A model generated the notes under the pieces. The model ran no database searches and was not told the DNA's origin. It saw only the letters and a list, made by a program, of their open reading frames with translations. Source: Streptomyces sp. Go-475 (GTDB lineage: Bacteria > Actinomycetota > Actinomycetes > Streptomycetales > Streptomycetaceae). From it: DNA of 64,000 bases. A program made the position numbers and the translations under genes. This document shows positions 7,901-15,090 of the stretch, piece by piece. The stretch is from contig NZ_CP026121.1 in assembly GCF_003330845.1 (NCBI RefSeq), positions 3,143,501-3,207,500 on the forward strand, written 5' to 3'. Numbering within the stretch: the stretch's first letter is position 1; each line of letters opens with the position of its first letter.

Positions 7901-9646
7901 CGATGACGATGGCGAGGCGTGTTCGCAGAAAGCGCGAACCACCTCGCCATCTCTGTCATTGCGCGGCTTCGCCGCGCGCGGTGGAGGCTCCGCGCCACCC
8001 ACACCCCCTGCCGCAGGGCCTCTCGTGGGAGCGAGAGGCCCTTCGGCGTCTTCCCTGGTCAGGCGGCGGTACGCCGACTCCCCCGGCGGTCGCCACCACA
8101 CCGGGTCCGCGCACCGCACACCCTCCCTCCGCAAAGCCGCCCGGTGGATCTTGTTCGTCGCCGTCACCGGCATCCGTTCCACCACCCGCACGAACCGGGG
8201 CGCCATCTTCGTCCCGAGGTCGGGCTGTGCGCGCAGGAACGCCGCGAAGCCCTCCGGATCGAACGTCCCGGCGATCGTGGCCATGACCTGGTCCCCGGTC
8301 ACCGGGTCCGGCACCGCGTACACGGCCACGGCCGCGGCTCCCTCGTAGCGGGCGAGGATGTTCTCGATCATCGCGGCGGCCAGGTTCTCCCCGTCGACGC
8401 GGAGGCGGTCGTCGGTGCGGCCGGCGAAGTAGAGGCAGCCCTCGCGGTCCCGGTAGAAGAGGTCACCCGTCCAGTACCAGCCTGCCCTGCGCCGCTCCGC
8501 CTCCGCCGCCGGGTTGCGCCAGTAGCCCTCGAAGGGGCTCGGGCCCTGGTTGACGAGTTCGCCGATCGCCTCGTCCCCGTTGAGCAGACGCCCCGCCGCG
8601 TCGAAGCGGGCCGGCGGGCACTCCTCGCCGGTCTCCGGGTCGAGGACGACCAGCCCGGGCGCCGCGCGGCCGACCGCCCCGGGCGGTGTCCCCGGCGACC
8701 ACTGCACGGCCGCCCCGCCCTCCGAGGAGCCGTACCCCTCCACCAGCCGCACCCCGAACCGCCGCTCGAAGGCCGCCGCGTCCACCGCGCCCGCCTCGGT
8801 GCCGAAGCCCAGCCGCAGCGGGTTGTCCCGGTCGTCGGGGCCGGGCTCGGTGGCCAGGACGTACTGGATCGCCCGGCCCACGTAGGTGAAGTACGTCGCC
8901 CCGAACCGGCGCACGTCCGGCAGGAAGCGGGACGCCGAGAAACGGCGGCGCAGCGCCACGCCCGCCCCGGTCGCCAGTGCGGGTGCGAGGCCGGCGATCA
9001 CCGCGTTGCCGTGGAACATCGGCATGCACAGGTAGTGGACGTCGTCCGGGCCGAGGGAGAACTGCCCGGCCAGCGCGTGCCCGGCCGCGGCCAGTCGCCC
9101 CTGGGAGCAGAGCGCCGCCTTGGGCGCGCCGGTCGAGCCGGAGGTGAAGTAGAGCAGGAGACGGTCGCGCGGAGTGGCGCGGGAGGCGTCCGGCCGGGCG
9201 TCCGCGTAGGGCGCGAGGAGGCCGGCGTACTCCGCGTCGTCCGTCACCAGCAGGCGGACGCCGGGCAGCTCCAGGCCCGTGAGCAGCGGCAGGTGGGCCC
9301 GCTCGGTGACCAGGACGCGGCACTCCGTGTGGAGGATGTCCCGGGCTAGTTCGGCGCCCCGGCGGGTGGGATTGACACCGGCGACCGCTGCCCGGGCCAG
9401 GGCCGCCGCGCCCAGCCACAGGGGGAACTCGGGGGTGTTGTCGAGCAGGACGCCGAGGTGGGGTTCGGCGGTCGGGGGGAGGAGGTCCCCGAGCAGTGCC
9501 GCCCGGGCCGCGGCGCCCGCCGCCACCTCGTGGTGGGTCAGGGTCCGGTCCTCCCAGCGCAGACCGACGCGGTCATCACCCCACCGGGCGGTGATCATTT
9601 CCGCGACCGTGTTCGCCCTGGAGCCCTTGGAGTCCATGGAGTCCAT
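7862..9646 (-). CDS. AMP-dependent acyl-CoA synthetase (FadD/FATP-like), frame runs into tRNA antisense
   Basis: An ANL-superfamily adenylating enzyme that should activate a carboxylic acid to an acyl-CoA. Motifs in order: P-loop YFTSGSTGAPK (166-176), YGSSEGG (305-311), YWTGDL (391-396), DRLRVDGEN (413-421), and the catalytic lysine in TATNKIHRA (Lys499). Homology-like sequence ends near residue 535 (YRRLTREDAEG). The remaining roughly 60 codons cross a terminator hairpin (8015-8042), a second hairpin, and 39 bases of antisense tRNA-Lys, so they are probably not conserved protein. The start is taken as the ATG at 9646; a tandem ATG at 9637 is equally possible and neither has a clear ribosome site. 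Confidence 0.8.
   Translation of the reverse strand: MDSMDSKGSRANTVAEMITARWGDDRVGLRWEDRTLTHHEVAAGAAARAALLGDLLPPTAEPHLGVLLDNTPEFPLWLGAAALARAAVAGVNPTRRGAELARDILHTECRVLVTERAHLPLLTGLELPGVRLLVTDDAEYAGLLAPYADARPDASRATPRDRLLLYFTSGSTGAPKAALCSQGRLAAAGHALAGQFSLGPDDVHYLCMPMFHGNAVIAGLAPALATGAGVALRRRFSASRFLPDVRRFGATYFTYVGRAIQYVLATEPGPDDRDNPLRLGFGTEAGAVDAAAFERRFGVRLVEGYGSSEGGAAVQWSPGTPPGAVGRAAPGLVVLDPETGEECPPARFDAAGRLLNGDEAIGELVNQGPSPFEGYWRNPAAEAERRRAGWYWTGDLFYRDREGCLYFAGRTDDRLRVDGENLAAAMIENILARYEGAAAVAVYAVPDPVTGDQVMATIAGTFDPEGFAAFLRAQPDLGTKMAPRFVRVVERMPVTATNKIHRAALRREGVRCADPVWWRPPGESAYRRLTREDAEGPLAPTRGPAAGGVGGAEPPPRAAKPRNDRDGEVVRAFCEHASPSSSCAARDSNPGPAD
7908..7951. terminator. Hairpin downstream of first tRNA-Lys
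   Basis: GATGGCGAGG (7908-7917) pairs with CCTCGCCATC (7942-7951), with an inner stem GTTCGC/GCGAAC (7921-7926, 7934-7939). It begins 8 bases after the tRNA. The same architecture, with the inner stem unchanged and the outer stem diverged but still complementary, follows the second tRNA-Lys. Confidence 0.75.
8015..8042. terminator. Second hairpin, bidirectional terminator candidate
   Basis: AGGGCCTCTC (8015-8024) and GAGAGGCCCT (8033-8042) form a strong stem with an 8-base loop. It is about 115 bases after the tRNA and lies inside the 3' part of the convergent acyl-CoA synthetase frame, so it could end transcription from either side. Confidence 0.6.
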
Positions 9647-9686
9647 GGGCGTGCACGGTAGTTGACGTGCCGTCAGATGTGGAGTG

Positions 9687-10151
9687 CTACGGCTGCGGGA
9701 AGTCGCCCACGGCGGAGAACATCGCGTACGTCACCACCATGAAGCCGATGGCGAAGACGATGAACGTGCCGAGGAAGGCGAGCAGACATCCCGTGCCCGC
9801 GACGAGCTTCCCCCGCGCCGGGGGCCTGGCCGTGGCGTGCTCCGGGCGGTCCGCCGGGTAGTGCACGGTGACGATGTCACCCTCCAAGGTCGTCCCCGGT
9901 CCGCCGTGCTCCTCGAAGCGGACGCCGCGGCCGTCACGCGTGGTGAACTCGTACACATGGTGCAGAGTGGTGCGCACCGAGCTGTCGCCGCCCCCACTCG
10001 TCGTGGCGTACGTCCGCAGACAGCGGGCCTCCGCGGTCAGGCCGCTGTTCCAGGCGCGGCTGACCCGCACGGAACGGCGGATCACCACGACCACGCCACA
10101 GGAGGCGACCGCGATCATGAGCAAAGGCACGATGTAGAACAAGATCTCCAT
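9687..10151 (-). CDS. DUF3592-like membrane protein
   Basis: A 154-residue protein with an N-terminal membrane span (residues about 4-24), a soluble beta-rich middle (YEFTTRDGRGVRFEEHGG, then GDIVTVHYPADRPEHATA) and a second C-terminal span (about 118-140). This two-span layout with a DxVxVxYxPxxP segment is typical of DUF3592 proteins of unknown role. Its start is about 100 bases from the stop of the LPMO gene on the same strand. A second DUF3592-type protein is at 38305. Confidence 0.65.
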   Translation of the reverse strand: MEILFYIVPLLMIAVASCGVVVVIRRSVRVSRAWNSGLTAEARCLRTYATTSGGGDSSVRTTLHHVYEFTTRDGRGVRFEEHGGPGTTLEGDIVTVHYPADRPEHATARPPARGKLVAGTGCLLAFLGTFIVFAIGFMVVTYAMFSAVGDFPQP

Positions 10152-10257
10152 GAGCTCCCCCGAGGCCCTGGGCGGCCTTCGAGCGGCCGGCGTGGAAGGA
10201 ACCTACCCACGCCGGCCGCACCGGTGACTCAAGAGAACCTCAGAGGTTCCGAAGGGC

Positions 10258-10863
10258 TCAGAAGGTGACGTCCGAGCAGGCGTAGAACGCGTTGGCCGTG
10301 TCGGCGATCGTCCACACCGCGACAATGACGTGCCGTCCGCTGAGCCCGGACGGCAGCCTGCCCGTGTGGGAGAGGGTCGACGGCGGGCGCTGCCCGTGGT
10401 ACGGCACGGTGAAGAACGGCGTGAGGTTGAGGTCGGACCGGGACAGGTTGTGGTTCTGGTTCCAGCCCGGCTTGGTGATGTAGTACCTGAAGTCGGTCGT
10501 GGCGTGCATGGCCGTGAACTGCCAGCGGAAGGTGTGGTTCTGACCGCCCGTCACCTTGGTGGCGGGCCACGCGCCGCCGGACGGGGTCCGGGGTGCGCTG
10601 AGCTGGCCGAAGTGGCCGAGGCCGGCGTTGCATATCTGCCCGTCGGCGGGACCGGAGGCCGGGAAGCCCTTCGGGCCCTCGACGCTCTGCGGTTCCCATT
10701 GGATGGCGCCGCAGTTGGTCACGGTGCCGTTCTGGCAGAGCTTCTGCCTGCTGACGGGGAGGTCGGTGTAGCCGTGGCCGCTGGCGCCGCCGGAGGAGAG
10801 TACGAGGGCTCCGGTCGTGGCCAGTCCCACCGCGGCTGCGGACAACTTGGTCCTTGTGCGCAT
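10258..10863 (-). CDS. Secreted lytic polysaccharide monooxygenase, AA10 (LpmP-like)
   Basis: A 201-residue copper enzyme that oxidatively cleaves chitin or cellulose. A Sec signal peptide ends before His30 (ASG|HGYTDLP), which becomes the N-terminal histidine of the copper brace; the second ligand is His120 (FTAMHATTDF) and the axial Phe is in NAFYACSD (Phe193). There are five cysteines in the mature part. GGAG lies nine bases before the ATG. In S. coelicolor an LPMO of this type lies near cslA-glxA and takes part in hyphal-tip glycan processing; the same proximity is seen here. A DasR-like operator sits 47 bases upstream. Confidence 0.92.
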   Translation of the reverse strand: MRTRTKLSAAAVGLATTGALVLSSGGASGHGYTDLPVSRQKLCQNGTVTNCGAIQWEPQSVEGPKGFPASGPADGQICNAGLGHFGQLSAPRTPSGGAWPATKVTGGQNHTFRWQFTAMHATTDFRYYITKPGWNQNHNLSRSDLNLTPFFTVPYHGQRPPSTLSHTGRLPSGLSGRHVIVAVWTIADTANAFYACSDVTF

Positions 10864-10909
10864 GCTGCCGCTCCTGGAGAACGTGGGGGAGGTGCAGTGA
10901 GCTGTGCAG

Positions 10910-10925
10910 ATAGGTCTAGACCAAG
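10910..10925. promoter_or_regulatory. DasR-responsive element (dre)-like site upstream of the LPMO gene
   Basis: ATAGGTCTAGACCAAG matches the published dre consensus AGTGGTCTAGACCACT at 12 of 16 positions, with a perfect GGTCTAGACCA core. DasR is the N-acetylglucosamine-responsive GntR repressor of chitin metabolism in Streptomyces, so control of a chitin- or cellulose-active LPMO by DasR is sensible. Binding is inferred from the match. Confidence 0.7.
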
Positions 10926-10964
10926 CCTGAGAGTAAGGAGGTTAGTTGAACATGTCCATACCAA

Positions 10965-12086
10965 TCACGGGGTCGTTTCCCCGCGCCCGGCACAGAACGC
11001 CACCGTCAGGTCCTTCACCAGCGCCTTCCGCTCGTAGTCGTCGAGTTCGACCAGGCCCCGCATGGTCAGCCGGGTCACCGTGTCCTCCACCGAGTCGACG
11101 ACCGAGGTGAGCACGCTCGCCCGGTGCTGGGCGTCCAGCGCCGCGATCCGGCGGCGGTGCATCGCGGCGGCCACCTCGGGGGCGTACTCCACCCGGACCG
11201 GCTGCACCGAGAACACCTCCAGGCCGACCGGTGCCCCGTCCCCCGCCACCAGCCGGGTCAGCGCCTCGGCCGCCGCGTCCCCGGCCCCCTTCGCCCCGCC
11301 CGGCATCTCCACCGGAACCCGGGCCAGCGCCGCCTCCACGCACTCGCGCAGATACGTCTCGTGGTCCTCGACCCCCAGCGTGGCCCGCGCGGTGTCCCGC
11401 ACCCGCCACACCACCAGGACGACCACCCGCAGCGCGACGCCGCCCGCGTCGGCCGCGGGCACCGGCTCGCTGCGCCAGTGCCGCAGCCGTACGTCCACCC
11501 GGCGCCGCAGCAGCAGCGGATTGACCCACAGCAAGCCGGAGCGCCGGACGGTCCCCCGGTAGCGGCCGAAGAGGTCCAGCACCCAGGCCCGCCCGGTCCG
11601 GCCCCGGGCCAGCCCGCCGAACCCGAACAGCCCGAGCGCCGCGGCCCCCGCGTACGCCGCCCACTGCGCCGGACCGAGCCCGGCCCCGGCGTGCGCCGGC
11701 AGCCGCAGCGCCTCCAGGGCGAGCGGCGGCAGCACCCCGGCCCACCAGGAGGTGGCCACACATCCGGCCGCCCCGCACGCCCCTGCCAGCACGCCCGCCG
11801 CACCGGGCAGCACCCGGGCCGGCCGCTCCACCAGGTCGGGGTCGACCTGCGGCACGGGCCTCGGCGCCGCGGCGACCGCGCGCCGCAGGCGCGGCTGTTC
11901 GCCCGTGCCCTGCCTGCGGCTCACCACCGCGGGTTTCAGCGCCACCGTGGCCGGGTCGGGGTCGTCCCGGAACAGCAGGTGGACGGGGATCTCGGTGGTG
12001 GCCTCGTTCTGGATGAGCCGGCCGGGCCGGGCCGGCCCCTCGGCCGGTCCGTCGGGCTCGGACGTGTGGGAAGTGGTCGTATTCAT
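10965..12086 (-). CDS. SPFH/band 7 domain membrane protein
   Basis: A 373-residue protein. The start at 12086 is chosen because GGAGGC precedes the ATG and it gives MNTTTSHTSEP. Residues 1-95 are proline- and charge-rich and probably cytoplasmic, with two hydrophobic segments at about 95-165. An SPFH-like domain follows, including YRGTVRRSGLLWVNP, RLRHWRSEPVPAADAGG and VVVLVVWRVRDTARA. SPFH proteins scaffold membrane microdomains, and some Streptomyces members are SPFH/Band 7/PHB proteins of this size. No partner NfeD or protease gene is adjacent. Confidence 0.75.
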   Translation of the reverse strand: MNTTTSHTSEPDGPAEGPARPGRLIQNEATTEIPVHLLFRDDPDPATVALKPAVVSRRQGTGEQPRLRRAVAAAPRPVPQVDPDLVERPARVLPGAAGVLAGACGAAGCVATSWWAGVLPPLALEALRLPAHAGAGLGPAQWAAYAGAAALGLFGFGGLARGRTGRAWVLDLFGRYRGTVRRSGLLWVNPLLLRRRVDVRLRHWRSEPVPAADAGGVALRVVVLVVWRVRDTARATLGVEDHETYLRECVEAALARVPVEMPGGAKGAGDAAAEALTRLVAGDGAPVGLEVFSVQPVRVEYAPEVAAAMHRRRIAALDAQHRASVLTSVVDSVEDTVTRLTMRGLVELDDYERKALVKDLTVAFCAGRGETTP

Positions 12087-12191
12087 GCCTGCCTCCAGCC
12101 TCCGCGCCAGATGCGTCACAGGTGGTCCCCGGTGTCGGGTGCGGGGCCCGCCGAAGGGCCCGACCGGGGGTTCGGGACCCGTCGGCCGGGC

Positions 12192-13505
12192 CTACGAGAA
12201 GAGCCGGCGCCAGGTCTCCGGCCCCGGGTAGCCGTCCGCCGCGCCGCCCCGCCAGCCCTGGGTGCGCTGGAAGGCCTCGACGGCACGCCGGTCCGCCTCG
12301 CCCCAGCGCGGCCCCGGCCCGACGGCGTAGAACCTGCCGAACCCCTTGCGCACCAACTGCCTCCCGAGCCGGGTGACGTACGCGTTGCTGGCGCCGGGCC
12401 GGAACATCGCCCGCCCCGGGTAGCCGGGGACGCCGTGCGAGGCGGGCGGGGGTCCGACCGCCCCGTCCTTCACGTCCTTGCCCCGGCCCGTGACCAGCAG
12501 CTCCCAGGTGCGCGGCCCGGGCAGGCCGTCCGCGTCCGCGCCGGTCCAGCCCTGGGCCAGCTGGAAGGCCCGGGTCGCCCGCCGGTCCGCGTCCGTCCAG
12601 CGCGGCCCCGGGCCCGAGGCGTAGGAGGCGCCGGCCCCGCGCGCGACGAGCATGCGGCCGAGCAGCGTGACGTACTTGTTGTGCGCGCCGGGGCCGAAAT
12701 ACGCCGCCCCCGGATACGGCGTGGCGGCCGGGGCGCCGGGCTTCCCGCTGTCCGGCTCGGGCTCCGGCTCCTCGGGGGTGAGGCCCTTGTAGCGGTAGGG
12801 GACGTACTGGTCGGAATCGCTCCAGTACGCGTACGGGGTGGACTGCCGGCGGGTGTGCGGGCGGGTCTGCTCGTAGGCGATGTAGTAGCTGTGCGTGTAG
12901 TCGGTCCAGCCGCCGAAAATGGTGACGTGCGAGCCTTTCTCGGGGGCGGACGCGTTGTGGAACAGCAGAATGTCGCCCGGCTGGAGTTCCTCCTTGGAAA
13001 TCCGCTCCCCGTACTGGGCGAGACTGCCCGTCCATTCGTTCCGGGGCAGCTGCCAGGCCATGGAGACATAGCCGGAGCAGTCCTGCCGGTAACCGTCGGA
13101 CCAGTAGGCGGTCATGCTGTACGGCACCTTCGCGGCGACCCAGGTCTTGGCCCGGTTGATGATCTCCGCCCGGGTGGTGGCGGTGGGCTTGAGGGAGGCC
13201 GCGGGCTTGGCGGGCCGGCCGCCGGGGCCGTGCAGCGGGGCCTTGCTTCCCTGTGGGGTTTCGGGCTCTTCACCTGCGGAAACGCCCTGGCGGTGGGGGG
13301 CGTGCAGGGCGGCGGCGGCCGGTGCGGTGTGGCCGGCGCCGAGTGCGGCGGAGGCGACGGCGGCCAGGGCGAGGGCGCGGTGGGCGGCCGGGTGGGCGGT
13401 GGTGCGGCCGGCCGGGGAATGCGGCAGGACGCGGCGCCAGTGGACGCAGCCGGGGCAGTCGCAGTCGCTCGCGGGGTCGAATTCCTCGAATACCGGAGAC
13501 TCCAT
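12192..13505 (-). CDS. NlpC/P60-like cell-wall protein with two peptidoglycan-binding repeats
   Basis: A 437-residue protein. The ATG at 13505 follows AGGGGAA; longer upstream starts are unsupported. The N-terminus has a cysteine cluster (DCDCPGCVHW) and then a hydrophobic segment near residues 40-68. A putative cysteine peptidase domain spans about 105-270 (QDCSGYVSMAW carries the nucleophile; GSHVTIFGGW the histidine). Two C-terminal repeats follow, each with a GPGPRWxxADRRAxxAFQ core (the second ends GYPGPETWRRLFS), matching the peptidoglycan-binding repeats common in Streptomyces. It probably acts at the cell envelope, although the amidated-tail repeats are better defined than the catalytic triad. 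Confidence 0.78.
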   Translation of the reverse strand: MESPVFEEFDPASDCDCPGCVHWRRVLPHSPAGRTTAHPAAHRALALAAVASAALGAGHTAPAAAALHAPHRQGVSAGEEPETPQGSKAPLHGPGGRPAKPAASLKPTATTRAEIINRAKTWVAAKVPYSMTAYWSDGYRQDCSGYVSMAWQLPRNEWTGSLAQYGERISKEELQPGDILLFHNASAPEKGSHVTIFGGWTDYTHSYYIAYEQTRPHTRRQSTPYAYWSDSDQYVPYRYKGLTPEEPEPEPDSGKPGAPAATPYPGAAYFGPGAHNKYVTLLGRMLVARGAGASYASGPGPRWTDADRRATRAFQLAQGWTGADADGLPGPRTWELLVTGRGKDVKDGAVGPPPASHGVPGYPGRAMFRPGASNAYVTRLGRQLVRKGFGRFYAVGPGPRWGEADRRAVEAFQRTQGWRGGAADGYPGPETWRRLFS

Positions 13506-13661
13506 GCGATTCCCCTCACACTTCCGGCGGAAAATGCGGCACCCGTGCACGTCCGGGCGCGCGTCGTCAGTTTCGCAACTGTCTTCCGCACGCGCATGCT
13601 GACGGTCCGAATGATGTACGCGGGGGCCTTCCGGGAGCCGCGGCGGCCCCAGGACGGTGGT

Positions 13662-13690
13662 TAGGAGCACCCCCGGACGTCCTGTAGAGT
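13662..13690 (+). promoter_or_regulatory. Promoter of second tRNA-Lys
   Basis: TAGGAG and TAGAGT with a 17-base spacer, 14 bases before the tRNA. The flanking words GTGGTT and GGAGCACCCC are shared with the promoter of the first copy. Confidence 0.5.
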
Positions 13691-13704
13691 TACGACGTCA
13701 GCGC

Positions 13705-13778
13705 GCGCCGCTAGCTCAGTTGGTTAGAGCAGCTGACTCTTAATCAGCGGGTCCGGGGTTCGAGTCCCTGGCGGCGCA
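13705..13778 (+). tRNA. tRNA-Lys (anticodon CTT), second copy
   Basis: Base-for-base identical to the tRNA at 7827-7900, 74 bases, CCA not encoded. The regions on both sides are recognisably duplicated but diverged: promoter, first hairpin, a GCGCGGCT-CGCCGCGC stem and a second hairpin. Confidence 0.97.
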
Positions 13779-13785
13779 CGATGCC

Positions 13786-13830
13786 GGTGGCGGCTTGTGT
13801 TCGCAGACAACGCGAACGCGAGCCGCCACC
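13786..13830. terminator. Hairpin downstream of second tRNA-Lys
   Basis: GGTGGCGGCT (13786-13795) pairs with AGCCGCCACC (13821-13830); the inner stem GTTCGC/GCGAAC (13799-13804, 13812-13817) is the same as after the first tRNA. GTCGTTTT follows, as expected for intrinsic termination. Confidence 0.8.
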
Positions 13831-13949
13831 GTCGTTTTCTGCGCGGCTCCGCCGCGCGCTGTGGGGGCTCCGTCACCCACACCCCCTTTGCTCGGCGTCA
13901 TGGCGACCGGGGGTCAAGAAGCCCTGCGCGGAGCCCCCGCACCGACCGG

Positions 13950-13977
13950 AAGGCCCCTCGCGGGAGCGGGGGGCCTT
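13950..13977. terminator. Second hairpin after tRNA-Lys copy 2
   Basis: AAGGCCCC (13950-13957) pairs with GGGGCCTT (13970-13977) around a 12-base loop, followed by CTTG. It is the counterpart of the hairpin at 8015-8042 and precedes the FadR-type gene by about 75 bases. Confidence 0.6.
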
Positions 13978-14050
13978 CTTGTATCTCCGAGGGCCCCTGT
14001 CTCTGGCCGGAACCCGGCCCCCCGCCCGATTGGCCGGATACCCTCTCGCC

Positions 14051-14764
14051 ATGGCAGCGCGTGACCTCCAGGAGCGGATCAAGAAGCTCATCATCGACCG
14101 CCGGCTGGCCTCCGGGGCCCCGCTGCCGACCGAGCCCGAGCTGATGGAGTACCTCGGCGCGAGCCGGAACTCGGTGCGGGAGGCGCTGAAGGCGCTCCAG
14201 GCGATGGGCATCGTGGAGATCCGGCACGGGTTCGGGACGTACGTCGGCCCCATGTCCCTGGCCCCGATGATCGAGGGCCTCGCCTTCCGCACGGTCGCCG
14301 GGCACTACCGGGGCGAGGACTCCCTGCTCCAGCTGCTCGAACTCAGGGAGGCCGTGGAGACGGGGCTCGTCTCCCGGCTCGCGGGGCGGATACCGCGCAC
14401 GGACCTCGTCGAACTGGACGCGCTCGTCGACCGTATGGAAGAGCAGGCCGCGCGCGGAGCCGGCCTCGCCGAGACCGACCGGGCCTTCCACGCCACCCTC
14501 TACCGGGGGCTGGACAACGTGCTGCTGAGCGAGGTCCTGGAAGCCTTCTGGGACGCCTTCCACCGGGTCCGCACGGACCTCGGGGGCGAGCCGCAGGACC
14601 CGAAGGTGACCTGCCGGCAGCACCGGGAGATCCTCGACGCGGTCCGCTCCGGCGACTCGATGCGGGCGGAGGAGGCCATAAGAGAGCACTTCGGCAACAT
14701 CCGCGCCCGCCTGTCCACAACGGCTCCACAGGGTCCCCACACCCGCCACAATGAACGCGTATGA
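14051..14764 (+). CDS. GntR-family regulator, FadR/FCD subgroup
   Basis: A 237-residue regulator. The winged-helix domain occupies residues 1-70 (LPTEPELMEYLGASRNSVRE is the recognition region). An all-helical FCD effector domain follows at about 85-225, with the metal/ligand residues suggested by ETDRAFHATLY and QHREILDAV. The ATG at 14051 is used because the N-terminal MAARDLQERIKKLI aligns with where GntR helices begin; upstream codons cross the hairpin. FadR-type regulators respond to sugar acids, amino acids or acyl-CoA. No obvious target operon is adjacent. Confidence 0.85.
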   Translation: MAARDLQERIKKLIIDRRLASGAPLPTEPELMEYLGASRNSVREALKALQAMGIVEIRHGFGTYVGPMSLAPMIEGLAFRTVAGHYRGEDSLLQLLELREAVETGLVSRLAGRIPRTDLVELDALVDRMEEQAARGAGLAETDRAFHATLYRGLDNVLLSEVLEAFWDAFHRVRTDLGGEPQDPKVTCRQHREILDAVRSGDSMRAEEAIREHFGNIRARLSTTAPQGPHTRHNERV

Positions 14765-15090
14765 CCGGTAAACACCGCGTTTCGCATCTTGCGATCATGA
14801 TGAACGCCGTAGAACCCTGGTTTTCTGGTTTTTCAAGATGCTGCGCTTTCGCGGCAGTTGGGGGGATTCGGAGCCGGTTGCGGATCGAGCGGGGGTAGGG
14901 GCCCCGTTCATGAAGCGATGCCGTGGGGGGCATCATGCAACCGGAAGGTCGCGTTGCCGTGTCTATAGGGTGTGGATGACGTGGTGACAGCGACCCACCA
15001 CTGATACGTCTGTGAAGGTCGAGGGGGACCTGGAGCAGACGGTAGGAAGCGACGAAACACGCGGCTGTTCCGCGTGTGGGGGGATGACTC
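14765..15090. other. Intergenic region upstream of cslA
   Basis: 326 bases with no credible gene. It contains AT-richer patches (a TTTTCTGGTTTTTC stretch near 14820) and should hold the cslA promoter; I could not identify a convincing -35/-10 pair. The GGGGGG at 15078-15083 serves as the cslA ribosome site. Confidence 0.5.

Noticed and set aside
7827..13778. The two tRNA-Lys copies as att sites of an integrated element
   Set aside because: The whole tRNA plus promoter and terminators are duplicated, the enclosed genes include the conserved LPMO, and no integrase or excisionase is present. Gene duplication explains it better.
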